Counted from the stretch's first letter, positions 26,339 to 34,765 are shown. The stretch is DNA of 45,175 bases from Candidatus Phyllobacterium onerii (GCF_028331445.1 NZ_JAQMHX010000024.1:1-45175), one strand, 5' to 3'. Translations and numbers: made by a program. The notes: generated by a model from the letters alone, not told the origin.

Positions 26339-27511
26339 GTGTTCAGGCGAAGCATTTTGATACTCCGTACAATCACGCTCATCTTCATGGTGGGCGGCGT
26401 TGCGGCATGTGCGTCACCGGCCCGGGGTGTCCTTGCGCCCGTCAACACCGCGGCGCCTGGTGCGGCCAAGGTCGATCTGCTCGTGGCGACGACCCGGGCG
26501 CCAACGTCGCAAAAGGGCGTATTCTTTACGGGCGAGCGGGGTCACGATCTCAACCTCGCCAACGTCGTCGTCTCAATTCCACCCAACCGCAATCCGGGAA
26601 CAATCCAATGGCCGCGTCGGCTTCCAGGCGACCCTGAGCGAAACTTTGTGACCACTGCCGTAGACACCGTCAACGTTCGGGACATCCGAACCTGGTATCG
26701 GTCGCATGCAGTGAGTGGCAGGCGCGTTCTGATCTTCGTGCATGGCTTCAACACACGGTTCGAAGACGCGGTCTTTCGTTTCGCGCAAATTGTCCACGAC
26801 TCGCGCGCCGAGGTGACCCCCGTGCTGTTTTCCTGGCCATCGCGCGGGGCTTTGCTCGACTACAACTACGATAGGGAAAGCACCAATTTTTCCCGCTCAG
26901 AATTGGGCTACGTCATTCAACAGGCGGTCAATAGCCCGGAGGTATCCGAGATCACGATCATGGCTCATTCAATGGGCAGTTGGCCAGTGATGGAAGCCCT
27001 GCGTGACATAGCGATGCAAGGCAGGCGGATATCGCCCAAGATCACGGACGTCATTCTCGCTTCGCCGGATCTCGATATCGATGTCTTTCGGAAGCAGCTG
27101 ATCGACATCGGCCAAGAACGGCCACATATTTCGATCTTCGTGTCGGCAAACGACAGAGCGCTTCGGCTTTCCCGACTGATATCGGGGCAAGTGACGCGCG
27201 TTGGCGGAGTGGACCTTACAGACGCAAGCTATAAAGCCCAATTAAAGATGGCATCCGGGATTACGGTGTATGACCTCAGCGCGCTGCGAAACGGTGACAG
27301 CCTCAACCACACGCAGTTTGCGACAAGCCCCGAAGTCGTCCGGCTCTTTGGCGAGCGGCTGCTGAGAGGGCAATCCCTCTCTGACGCCGATCCAAACATA
27401 CCCGGCAATTTTGGTGCTGCCGCCGTCGAAGCCGGCCTGGCAATTGGCACGGTGACGGGCGCCGCCCTCAGTGCGCCTATCCGCATCTTTGAAAGCACGG
27501 CGCGTCGATAG
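26339..27511 (+). CDS. Alpha/beta hydrolase lipoprotein (DUF900 family)
   Basis: About 390 residues. The signal peptide ends in the lipobox GVAAC, so the protein is probably lipid-anchored. The alpha/beta hydrolase core shows the oxyanion strand IFVHGFNTRFED, the nucleophile elbow AHSMGSW (GxSxG variant with Ser) and an acid in DLDIDVF or SANDRAL. The DUF900 family lacks a firm substrate. I prefer the GTG at 26339, which has GGATAGG just upstream and gives a proper signal peptide. A TTG at 26273 would overlap the small membrane gene. It belongs to the same strand run as AraC. Confidence 0.85.
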   Translation: MFRRSILILRTITLIFMVGGVAACASPARGVLAPVNTAAPGAAKVDLLVATTRAPTSQKGVFFTGERGHDLNLANVVVSIPPNRNPGTIQWPRRLPGDPERNFVTTAVDTVNVRDIRTWYRSHAVSGRRVLIFVHGFNTRFEDAVFRFAQIVHDSRAEVTPVLFSWPSRGALLDYNYDRESTNFSRSELGYVIQQAVNSPEVSEITIMAHSMGSWPVMEALRDIAMQGRRISPKITDVILASPDLDIDVFRKQLIDIGQERPHISIFVSANDRALRLSRLISGQVTRVGGVDLTDASYKAQLKMASGITVYDLSALRNGDSLNHTQFATSPEVVRLFGERLLRGQSLSDADPNIPGNFGAAAVEAGLAIGTVTGAALSAPIRIFESTARR

Positions 27512-27551
27512 GTACGTTCATGACTTCTTGTTTATTCTGCCATCTGTCAAC

Positions 27552-27603
27552 GCCTGCCCCGTGCTCGCCCGGGGGCGGGCCGCCCGTTTACGGCCGCGGC
27601 AGG
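27552..27603. terminator. GC-rich hairpin between convergent genes
   Basis: CCTGCC (27553-27558) can pair with GGCAGG (27598-27603). Inside, GCCCG/CGGGC and GGCCG/CGGCC pairs offer alternative stems. It sits between the convergent hydrolase (ends 27511) and secreted-protein gene (ends 27731), a place where a bidirectional terminator is expected. There is no T-run, so it would not be a classical intrinsic terminator. Confidence 0.3.
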
Positions 27604-27730
27604 ATGGCATTGGGGCCATAGGCCGTCGATGCGGTTGAGAGCGCCGGCAAGGGAAGGAGTGCCCCGCTTTGGCTGCGGACTCGCAGCCTCTGAATGTTCT
27701 CTATCCGGGTTCGGACCGAACGAACCTGAA

Positions 27731-28045
27731 CTATCTCCTTCTTCCAATCCTGCGCACATCGACGACGCGGCCATTGCTTTGCCTGACGGCAATCTCGAAC
27801 CGGGAATTTCCACGTAATGCGCGATAAATAAAGAACCGACCACGGCAATCCATGCGCCTTATGTTGCGGAAACCGCGATTGCGGAGCAACCTTTCGCCCT
27901 GGCTGCAGGTTATTCCCCTGCCTCTGTTGAGATTGGTGCCGATGGTGATGCTGACGGACTGGGCAATGGCGGCGGTAGGCAGCGCCACAGGCGTCATCAA
28001 CAGGCTGAGAACAAGTCCCAGCGATACAAACAAATTCTTTCCCAA
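27731..28045 (-). CDS. Small secreted protein, paralogue 1
   Basis: About 104 residues: a signal peptide (about 1-29, ending AIAQS) and a compact basic domain with TNLNRGRG, a Cys, RNRGF, then MDCRGRFFIYRA and FEIAV..NGRVVDVRRIG. Two cysteines may form a disulfide in the periplasm. The mature domain is about 41 of 69 identical to the neighbour at 28246-28545. I place the start at the TTG at 28045, because GGAGG lies five bases before it; a GTG at 28057 would bury this ribosome site. The function is unknown. The recurrent GTAAC motif lies 96 bases upstream. Confidence 0.75.
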   Translation of the reverse strand: MGKNLFVSLGLVLSLLMTPVALPTAAIAQSVSITIGTNLNRGRGITCSQGERLLRNRGFRNIRRMDCRGRFFIYRALRGNSRFEIAVRQSNGRVVDVRRIGRRR

Positions 28046-28140
28046 GCTTTCCTCCACGGCGATTGGTGGTCAGAGCAACGACGGTACCGCCCTTGCCGTT
28101 AGTTCAATGGACTAGGTCAGCACGGACAGAGCAGATGGCA

Positions 28141-28158
28141 TAGTACGTAACGGTTACA
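28141..28158 (-). promoter_or_regulatory. Recurrent motif, site 2 (upstream of secreted paralogue 1)
   Basis: Read on the minus strand, toward the gene, it is TGTAACCGTTACGTACTA. TGTAAC-C-GTTACG is an almost perfect palindrome. It is 16 of 18 identical to site 3 and 15 of 18 to site 1. It lies in the 200-base gap between the two paralogous secreted-protein genes and so can control only the downstream one at close range. Confidence 0.55.
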
Positions 28159-28245
28159 TACTGAATGATTGAAGATGTTCTGTAGTCCCTCAGGTCGAAT
28201 ACTCCCAACCGTCATGTCTTGAATGTCGCGAGTGTTGTGGACGGA

Positions 28246-28545
28246 TCAACCAATTCTGCGTAAGTCGACGACCCTGCCGTTGTGACGATTGACTGCGATT
28301 TCAAAACGGCGGCCTGCCTGCCATGCCCGATAGACAAAGAACCGCCCACGGCAATCAACACGCCAAACATCGTGAAAGCCGCGTTGTCTCAACCGATTGG
28401 CACCTAACTCGCAAACGACTGGACGCCCCCTATTCAGGCTTGTCCCAACGCTAAGAGCAGGCGGGGCGGCGTTGGCGATATCGAGCCCAATGACAGGTGA
28501 CAGCATAAGACAAAGGTATAGTGCCCTGACGAAAGACCTTGGCAT
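28246..28545 (-). CDS. Small secreted protein, paralogue 2
   Basis: 99 residues: a signal peptide (about 1-26, ending IANAA), then the same domain as its neighbour: TSLNRGRPVVC, RQRGF, VDCRGRFFVYRA, FEIAVNRHNGRVVDLRRIG in adjoining parts. The strong ribosome site AAGGAGG lies seven or eight bases before the ATG. Two cysteines are shared with paralogue 1. The function is unknown. The tandem arrangement with separate promoters suggests a local duplication followed by regulatory divergence, since the GTAAC motif sits only before paralogue 1. Confidence 0.8.
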   Translation of the reverse strand: MPRSFVRALYLCLMLSPVIGLDIANAAPPALSVGTSLNRGRPVVCELGANRLRQRGFHDVWRVDCRGRFFVYRAWQAGRRFEIAVNRHNGRVVDLRRIG

Positions 28546-28696
28546 GCCTACCTCCTTGGAAAGGATATCGATACCGGAAATTAGCCCATCCGGCTACGAC
28601 TGTGACCTGCGCGGAATCCCGAATCTTCGCTTTAGGTGTATTTAGCGGCGCCTTCGAACATTCGCTTGCTCGTTTGTTGAGCGACGACCCGAGCAC

Positions 28697-28716
28697 TGAT
28701 AGCATGCATGCTATCA
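28697..28716. promoter_or_regulatory. Perfect 20-bp palindrome
   Basis: TGATAGCATGCATGCTATCA is fully self-complementary and is followed by TTTTG. It lies 47 bases upstream of the small membrane protein start at 28763, between divergent genes. As DNA it would suit a dimeric repressor; as RNA it could fold into a hairpin of about eight pairs with a four-base loop and short U-tail, a possible weak terminator. Position before a coding start favours an operator. Confidence 0.45.
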
Positions 28717-28762
28717 TTTTGAGGGTTTTGGTTTCCTTGAAACAAAGCATTGGAGGTTCATC

Positions 28763-28966
28763 ATGGCTGCAATCGATGACAAACCGATCTCATTGTTCAA
28801 AAAGCTTGGCGGGTTGATTGCCATTATATTAGGCTTTCTGCTGGCAGCTGTTGGCTACAGAGATGGATCGACCGAATACCTGACGTTGGGGATTGTGCTG
28901 ATCGCGATTGGTCTGGTGCTCATCGTTCTCATGATCGTCCGACGGAACAAGGGCCGGCATGTTTGA
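28763..28966 (+). CDS. Small two-helix membrane protein
   Basis: 67 residues. A polar N-terminus (MAAIDDKPISLFKKLG) is followed by two hydrophobic helices separated by a short loop (GYRDGSTEYLT), with a basic tail RRNKGRHV. A clear ribosome site (GGAGG) lies six bases before the ATG. It resembles small DUF3185-like or stress-type membrane proteins, but I do not recognise a family with certainty. The perfect palindrome upstream may control it. Confidence 0.75.
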   Translation: MAAIDDKPISLFKKLGGLIAIILGFLLAAVGYRDGSTEYLTLGIVLIAIGLVLIVLMIVRRNKGRHV

Positions 28967-29339
28967 CGCATTCGATTTTGCTCTGGAGGCATATCGCTGG
29001 AGTGCCGCCTAAAGATATTAACCCCGAGCCGAACGGTGGGCCAAGAATGCATCGCGGGGGCCATCTTCCGATCGGCAAATCTATGTCCCTTGTTGTCCCA
29101 ACTGATCCTCGTTTACGAGTACACGCCCCACAGCACATCGAGTTTGCGAGTCCCCTGCTCCGCTCAGAGACCTCCAACACAATCGCCAACTTCTCAGACG
29201 CAAAAGTCCGGGATTAGGTAGAAACGACCGCCAGTATGGTCATATGTTATTGATTCTACATGAAAATCCTCTTTTTTTCTGATGCCGCTACTGACGGGCT
29301 AATTGAGGCGGAATTCTAAATGCGAAGTCTGAATTGCTT
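28967..29339. other. Intergenic region without recognised gene
   Basis: A 373-base stretch between the small membrane protein and the 3' end of the broken HlyD gene. Frames on both strands (for example 28963-29217 plus) lack a ribosome site and show no recognisable protein features. A pyrimidine-rich TCCTCTTTTTTTCTG at 29269-29283 could terminate transcription from the left. Confidence 0.4.
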
Positions 29340-30389
29340 TTAGTTTTCCTTAGGTTCGGTTCTGACCACCACTGACATTCCTGGCACCAATTGCTTAGCG
29401 AGTTCCTGGTCGGAGTCGATTGCAATGCGGACTGAAATGCGCTGTGCGATCTTGGTGAAATTGCCAGTCGCGTTGTCCGGCCTGATAATGCTGAACTCGG
29501 ACCCTGCCGCTGGGGCAAAGGCCTCGACGTGCCCCATCATTCGCCTGCGGTCTAGAGCGTCGACGGTGAAACTAACGCGTTGACCTAGCGTAATGTTCGT
29601 CAGTTGGGTTTCCTTGAAGTTGGCAATTACCCATACGTCCGGTGGAACGATCGCCATCAATTGCGTGCCCGCGGCAACATATTGTCCAAGCTTCACGCCA
29701 ACCTCGCCGAGCCGTCCGTTTCGAGGGGCAAGGATCCGCGTGTTGGCCAGATCAATCTCGGCCAGCTTCACAGCCGCTTGAGCTCCGGCGACGGCCGCCT
29801 CCAAGGAGCCGCGGCTGACTTTGATTGTCTCAAGATCCTGCCGCGACACTTCGAGGGCGGCCTTGGCTTGCAATTCCAGGGACTGTGCTTGTTGCTTGGC
29901 GCTTTCGCTCTGATCGGCATCGCTCTTGCTCATGACGCCCCGGCGCGCCAAGGGGTCGATTCTCGCCCAATCGGCCTGGGCCTGATGTGAGACGGCGATA
30001 GCGCTGTCAAGCTGCGCCTGGCTTGAGGCGATGCGTGCTTCGGCCGCGCGTTGTTGCTGGGCCGAATTGTCCAGCGCAGCCTGTTCACCTGCCAGTGTCG
30101 CTTTGGCCTGGTCGAGCTATTGAGCAAAAATCCGATCGTCTATCCGGGCCAGAAGCTGACCCTCCACAACTTCCGCATAATCCTGTACCGCCACCTCAAC
30201 GATATAACCGCTAAGCTGCGGGCTGATCAGCGTGACGTAACCCCTGACATAGGCATTCTCCGTTATCTCGACATCGCTCCTGAACGGCGGCAAACGCCAA
30301 GCATAGAGAACAATGACCAGGCCCGAGACACCCACGGCGATTGCGATCAACGTTGCGAAATGGCGGCGATAACTGGACATACATCTCAA
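29340..30389 (-). pseudogene. HlyD/EmrA-type efflux adaptor interrupted by an in-frame amber codon
   Basis: The reading frame runs from ATG 30389 to the stop at 29340 but is broken by one TAG at 30117-30119. Upstream part (90 residues): one membrane helix and the first lipoyl half (ENAYVRGYVTLISPQLSGYI in parts), ending DDRIFAQ. After the stop, the same frame continues LDQAKATLAGEQAALDN, a coiled-coil hairpin, the second lipoyl half (RILAPRNGRLGEVGVKLGQY) and the barrel, to RTEPKEN. Relatives have Lys or Gln at the stop position, so a single base change could explain it. It overlaps the MFS gene by four bases (ATGA). Without readthrough, the adaptor is non-functional. Confidence 0.85.
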
Positions 30390-32053
30390 CTTATTGGAAC
30401 GGTTGCTGGGGAATGTCGGCGAGCGAGAAGCGCTCGGGTAGACGTATGTGCTAAAAGCATGACAAGAGCACCAAAAGATATTCCGGCAACTAGCAGGAAA
30501 GCGTCGTTATAGGCGAGGATATTTGCTTGGCGCGTGATCTGTTGGGACAACAACGCGATCCCTTCGGCTTTGAGCAAGGCCTTATCGGCAATCATCCCAC
30601 CATACGCGTCGGCCATTTTCGATGCGCGCTCGGTCACCATGGGATCGAAGGGAACGATCCTTTCAGCCAATATGTTTGAGTGAAACTTCTCGCGGATCGT
30701 AATGAACGAGCCGAAAACAGCCTGGCCGAGGAGCCCGCCCAGGCTCTGCGTCGACAGGAAGACGATGATGAAGCTCAGTATGTAGTTGGGCCCGCGCTTC
30801 AGCGCCGCAGTCAATCCGATCGACATGGCCGGCGGCAAGAACAGGGCGGTTGCCGCCGCGATCAGCGCTTGGCTGACATACATTTCCGGAGGGCGGGTAA
30901 GATAGGTCGCTTGGCTGTCCATATAGGAACCTATGATGAGAAAAATCAGCGCGACGGCGTGAATTGCTGGAACGCGTTCCGGCGTCATGACCGCGGCGCA
31001 AGACAATCCTGCTGCAATCATTGATACCATCATGACGACATAGAGCTTCCACAGCTGGTCGTTCATCAGGCCGAGATTCTGGAAAAAGCTTGTGGCGATG
31101 GTCGACTGCTCGGAGACGGCCAGCCGAAAGAGAAGGATCGTTCCGGCAAGATGCAGGATCTCCTTGCTGGCGATCCATCGTATGTCGAGGAGAGGTCTTT
31201 CGCGATTGAGTTCAATCACCACGGCTATCGTTATCGTCACAATGGCGATCGCGAGCAGAACTCCAAGCCAGGCTGCTTCCCTCCACCAATAGAGGCGGCC
31301 CGTGACCAGAACGACGGCCGTACACCCAAAACCAATGGCGATCAGCACGTAGCTCACAACGTCCATCTTTTCGATCACCTTGGCACGCGGAATGGGCGTC
31401 AGCGGAAGGAGGTAGATCACTCCAAACGAGACGAGCGCTAACGACACTTCGAACATGTAGAGACCTTGCCACTGGCCGATATCGAGTAAGGTCGGCGACA
31501 GCAGGCGCGCCATCGGAGCGGCAAGCGAGATGTTGGTGAGCACCAGGCAAACCCCGATCGTCCGTTTTCGAGATGGCGGAAATGCCTCCAGCATATAGAG
31601 AAAGGCGAGGCTCGACAGTGGAGCAGCCGCAATGCCGCTGACAAAGCGAACGATGATCGCGGATTGCAGATCAATGACAAAAAGATGCAACAGCGAAACC
31701 AATACAAATATGGCGATGCTCAGTTCGGCGAAATTCCGGAGACCGTATTGGTTCCGGATCTTGATCAGTGCAACCGAAAGGCTGACATTGGGAGCCATAT
31801 ACGCAGCGATCAGCCAAGTCGCTTCGACATTTGTGGCACCAAGATAGCCTTGAATTTGCGGGATATTCGTCGCGACCAAATTCATGCCGAGTCCTTGTGT
31901 CATCGACAAAAGAGTTGATGCAGCGATACAGGCGGCAGATCGGAGCGCATTGATAGGTGGGTCGGCGACTGGCGATGCATCGGTGACGGTCTGCACCTTC
32001 GCCCGATTTATGTTGTTTGGGGTGTATCCGACAAACTCCGCCTCGGGGATCAT
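30386..32053 (-). CDS. MFS drug/H+ antiporter (DHA2, EmrB-like)
   Basis: About 555 residues with 14 predicted helices, characteristic of DHA2 permeases that work with an HlyD-type adaptor. Visible parts include the N-terminal TNIPQIQGYLGA segment that follows helix 1, the ATWLIAAYMAP block of helix 2 and RFVSGIAAAPLSSLA of helix 4. The frame opens at ATG 32080, but the ATG at 32053 has GAGAGG eight bases upstream, while the first has none, so 32053 is preferred. It is intact although its partner adaptor carries an amber codon. The recurrent GTAAC motif lies about 175 bases upstream. Confidence 0.88.
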   Translation of the reverse strand: MIPEAEFVGYTPNNINRAKVQTVTDASPVADPPINALRSAACIAASTLLSMTQGLGMNLVATNIPQIQGYLGATNVEATWLIAAYMAPNVSLSVALIKIRNQYGLRNFAELSIAIFVLVSLLHLFVIDLQSAIIVRFVSGIAAAPLSSLAFLYMLEAFPPSRKRTIGVCLVLTNISLAAPMARLLSPTLLDIGQWQGLYMFEVSLALVSFGVIYLLPLTPIPRAKVIEKMDVVSYVLIAIGFGCTAVVLVTGRLYWWREAAWLGVLLAIAIVTITIAVVIELNRERPLLDIRWIASKEILHLAGTILLFRLAVSEQSTIATSFFQNLGLMNDQLWKLYVVMMVSMIAAGLSCAAVMTPERVPAIHAVALIFLIIGSYMDSQATYLTRPPEMYVSQALIAAATALFLPPAMSIGLTAALKRGPNYILSFIIVFLSTQSLGGLLGQAVFGSFITIREKFHSNILAERIVPFDPMVTERASKMADAYGGMIADKALLKAEGIALLSQQITRQANILAYNDAFLLVAGISFGALVMLLAHTSTRALLARRHSPATVPIS

Positions 32054-32505
32054 GAAGTAACCCTCTCGATACGATGACATTATTTTCGGGCTAGTCTAGA
32101 TCACTCTGCGCGTCTTCAACGTCTGTTCCCGCAAGAAGAGTGACTGAAGAGAGTGCTGACTACCGCCGCATTGCGCAAATCCTCTCTGTTTAGGAATTGC
32201 AATTTGACTGAAGACTCAGTTGGGTAACAGTACGTTACGGTTACAGGCAGCTGCAACAGCAGGGCTTCGCGGTGGTAGCCCCAACAAACTCGATTTCACT
32301 ACAACCAGGCCACATTTGCTCCTGATTAACTGTGGACCTGTGCATCACTCATGGATCGCAACTGGGCGGCGACGGGCTGCCAATTGGCATGCATCGACAG
32401 GGAGGCCACGAACACCCTCAGGCACACGCGCGTTGCATGCTCTGTTGCGGTATTCGAACCCGCCAGCAAAGGGCGGCGTTGCGAATTTCCAGTGCGCTGT
32501 CGGTC
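32054..32505. other. Intergenic region upstream of the MFS pump
   Basis: Apart from the recurrent operator-like site at 32228-32245, about 450 bases hold no confident gene. A plus-strand frame from GTG 32332 contains LCITHGSQLGGDG and HEHPQAHARCMLCCG, which vaguely recalls the His/Cys pattern of DUF2946 proteins. It has no signal peptide, no ribosome site, and soon runs antisense into the DUF4105 gene, so at most it is a decayed remnant. Confidence 0.3.
32228..32245 (-). promoter_or_regulatory. Recurrent motif, site 3 (upstream of the MFS pump)
   Basis: Read on the minus strand, toward the MFS gene, it is TGTAACCGTAACGTACTG, followed directly by TTACC. It shares 14 invariant positions with sites 1 and 2. 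A second overlapping inverted pair is present (GTAAC, five bases, GTTAC). It lies in the only upstream gap of the pump gene. Confidence 0.55.
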
Positions 32506-33522
32506 TCATTGTATTTGCGGTGCAGATGGAGATGGCACATCCAGCCTGATGAGGCGGGAGAAGTCCGGCCTGAGACCTGCTGCCTTGGCCCGCTCGGCAA
32601 TATGGGAACGTTGCCGCAAATCCGCGAGCGGCAGACTGGTATCGAGCGCGCCCCGCTCATATGCGTATTCGGGAAGATATCCATTGACGATGAGCCGCCA
32701 GTCGAATGGAACCACATCACCGACGGCCCGCATCATCTTGACGATGGTCGTCGTGCAGTTGGTCGTGATTGAGTTGTAGAATTCCGGCGTCGTGGAAAGC
32801 GCATTGGCATCCTGCACATACTCAAGCAGCAACGCGCGGGCGGCGTCCGGCGACGCTCTGAGACGATATATCTGGACGTCTTCGCCACGAAAGTTCGATC
32901 TCACCCCGACCACATCGCGCTCATCCGACGCTATGATCACCAGCGGATCGCTCTTGAAGAGATCGGCAACAGGCGAAAACGCGCCCCCGACGCGCCGCCG
33001 CACCTCTACCGACCAGGCGATGAAGTCACCACCCTCGAAGCCGAAGCTTAGAATAACATGGGCGATGTTGGGATTTCCCCATTGAGACAAGAAGAGGTCA
33101 GCCGTCCGAAGCTTGCTCAGATCATAGGTCCGCGTCACCCAGCGTTCGGTGAAATCCGTTTTGCTGCGCCATTCGAAGTCGCGGACATTGTTCAGCGTCA
33201 AGACATCGCCGTTACGCGTCCCCGTCACCTGACGCGCCACCTCCGGTGCCCAGTCTGCATGTTCCAGCGGCTTGATGGTGCTCCACCATGTCAGCAGCAA
33301 GACAAAACACAATAGAAACAGGAACAACAACCAGTTCCTGAGCTTCGTGAAGATGGCAACTATCGTTGCAAGGCCGAAAACACCATACAAGAAAGCAGTA
33401 GCAACTCTTGCAGATGGACGCACGGGTAGCTGGTACCAAAGTGCTCCCACAGCCCATGCCGTGGCAACAAGGATGATTGAAGCCAGAATGCCGGCAACCA
33501 GCAAACGCCCTATAAGTCGCAT
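32506..33522 (-). CDS. DUF4105 membrane protein
   Basis: 338 residues. Three or so hydrophobic helices occupy about 1-85. The soluble part (about 115-310) carries DUF4105 features: NNVRDFEWRS, the His in NIAHVILSFGF, and the motif SITTNCTTTIVKMM with an invariant Cys near residue 260. The Cys/His pair and the TNCTT motif suggest a papain-like fold, possibly a peptidase or amidase facing the periplasm; that activity is inference. It is monocistronic on the minus strand. Confidence 0.82.
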   Translation of the reverse strand: MRLIGRLLVAGILASIILVATAWAVGALWYQLPVRPSARVATAFLYGVFGLATIVAIFTKLRNWLLFLFLLCFVLLLTWWSTIKPLEHADWAPEVARQVTGTRNGDVLTLNNVRDFEWRSKTDFTERWVTRTYDLSKLRTADLFLSQWGNPNIAHVILSFGFEGGDFIAWSVEVRRRVGGAFSPVADLFKSDPLVIIASDERDVVGVRSNFRGEDVQIYRLRASPDAARALLLEYVQDANALSTTPEFYNSITTNCTTTIVKMMRAVGDVVPFDWRLIVNGYLPEYAYERGALDTSLPLADLRQRSHIAERAKAAGLRPDFSRLIRLDVPSPSAPQIQ

Positions 33523-33837
33523 TGCCCGCTACTTGATCCTATCGTCCTCCTTGGCAGAGAGCGCGCAGTGACCGCGATCGAGAGCCAGTTCCTGACCATA
33601 TCCATGTTCGATTTCCCCCACTATAGTGTAACACTGCGGGACGGTGCGCGCTACCGACGCTCATGAGTGACCTGGTGCTGTTGCGGTGCCAACCAACCCG
33701 CTTGACATGGTTACATCGTACCGACGGCCGTAAGTGAGTAGGCCGGGAAGGCAAACAATTTATCGCACGCGGTCAGTATCTACTAATGTACTGGCAAAGC
33801 AGAAACCAAAATCATCGTTCGAAAGTGGAGATCCCGG
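33523..33837. other. Intergenic region between divergent genes
   Basis: About 315 bases between the DUF4105 gene (minus) and the 89-residue gene (plus). It contains TTGACA at 33702-33707, a plausible -35 box on the plus strand, but no good -10 box at the expected distance. No gene is seen on either strand. Confidence 0.35.
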
Positions 33838-34107
33838 ATGGAGATTGATTTAGGCGAAGTGCTTGATCCATTTCGCAGGCGCGTCATCGACATCAAAGAT
33901 GCACTTGCTCATGCTCGTTATCGCTACGATGGGCTCGATTTGATTTTGGAGACGGTCTCGGACCCCAAGGTACGCGGTGCCTCACAGGAAATTTTTGCCC
34001 TGGCGGGTGAAAAGATGAATGTCATTGATGATATGCTAGACGAATTCTATCGGCAGCTTTCTGACGTCGATCGTATGCTAGAAGCTTACGCGTCAAAACG
34101 AGAGTGA
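33838..34107 (+). CDS. Small helical hypothetical protein
   Basis: 89 residues, soluble and charged, with two long predicted helices (about 5-40 and 45-85) rich in Asp, Glu, Arg and Met (GEKMNVIDDMLDEFYRQLSDVDRMLEAY in parts). A GGAG ribosome site lies seven to eight bases before the ATG. It has no membrane segment or signal peptide. No family recognised; it could be a small cytosolic dimer or a regulatory partner. It appears monocistronic. Confidence 0.65.
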   Translation: MEIDLGEVLDPFRRRVIDIKDALAHARYRYDGLDLILETVSDPKVRGASQEIFALAGEKMNVIDDMLDEFYRQLSDVDRMLEAYASKRE

Positions 34108-34426
34108 CGGCGACGACATTAATCCCATCGATGTTGGCCGCCAACATAGGGCAACACTGTTCAGATTTCTGATGCTCCTCAATGACCGCTTTGGGCCAAA
34201 AACTGCCGGCGGACTACGTCTCCCAGGGGGGGCATTCTTGGCTCCAAGTCGGATGATTTTGCCGTCAACCAGAAGGATTTGAAGCTGGTCACCGCTCACA
34301 ACGTTAAACATCTTGAAGCAAGCAGGGATGAAGACGAATGGTTCGCTTAAGATGATCACGGCCGCATGCCTGCTGGCAGCCCGGTTGTCATTTATGTGGC
34401 GAAATAGATCGCTTCGCGTTTGTCTA
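34108..34426. other. Gene-poor region with a possible nuclease-domain remnant
   Basis: No intact gene. On the minus strand around 34210-34310 a frame reads FNVVSGDQLQI..VDGKIIRLGAKNAP, which recalls the N-terminal strand pattern of staphylococcal-nuclease-like domains. A run of seven G at 34227-34233 follows within it, a natural frameshift site. The frame then loses similarity. This would be a decayed fragment at best. Confidence 0.25.
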
Positions 34427-34765
34427 TCAATCTTGCGCGAGTTTCTCCCCGGGTTCGAGGAACCTCCCGCGAACCGATTTCCCCTCGATCTCGACCGTAA
34501 CATGATCCCCTGGGGAAGTGGGAGCCGGTGCACTCTTCGCCGCAGCGCATGTTGCTTTTGTAATTCTTTGAAATCCGTCCCGGCCCGTTGAAATGGCAGG
34601 TATCAAGCTCGCGAGACTAGACGAGTCCGGCGCCCATCCACACTCGTCATATATCGAGTTTCTGAGGGAGCTAGTCGCCAGATTGCTGTCGACACTGGGA
34701 GCAGTCGTACACGCAGATAAAAAGACGAAAGCGATGGCAATCAAGACGTGGCAAGCTAATCTCAT
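34427..34765 (-). CDS. Small lipoprotein
   Basis: About 112 residues. The signal peptide MRLACHVLIAIAFVFLSAC ends in a lipobox (LSAC), so the protein is predicted to be lipid-anchored. The mature part is short, with two further cysteines and a C-terminal segment (HVTVEIEGKSVRGRFLEPG) that may form a small beta unit. I chose the ATG at 34765 because it gives a clean lipoprotein signal and has GGGGA eight bases upstream; the frame is open to 34807. No family recognised. Confidence 0.65.
   Translation of the reverse strand: MRLACHVLIAIAFVFLSACTTAPSVDSNLATSSLRNSIYDECGWAPDSSSLASLIPAISTGRDGFQRITKATCAAAKSAPAPTSPGDHVTVEIEGKSVRGRFLEPGEKLAQD

Noticed and set aside
27547..27843. 98-codon minus-strand frame downstream of secreted paralogue 1
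   Set aside because: It overlaps the well-supported secreted-protein gene and the GC-rich hairpin, has no ribosome site and no recognisable family.
33700..33725. Possible fourth copy of the GTAAC motif (TGGTTACATCGTACC)
   Set aside because: It matches only one half of the palindrome and lacks the ACGTACT core, so it falls well below the similarity among the three accepted sites.
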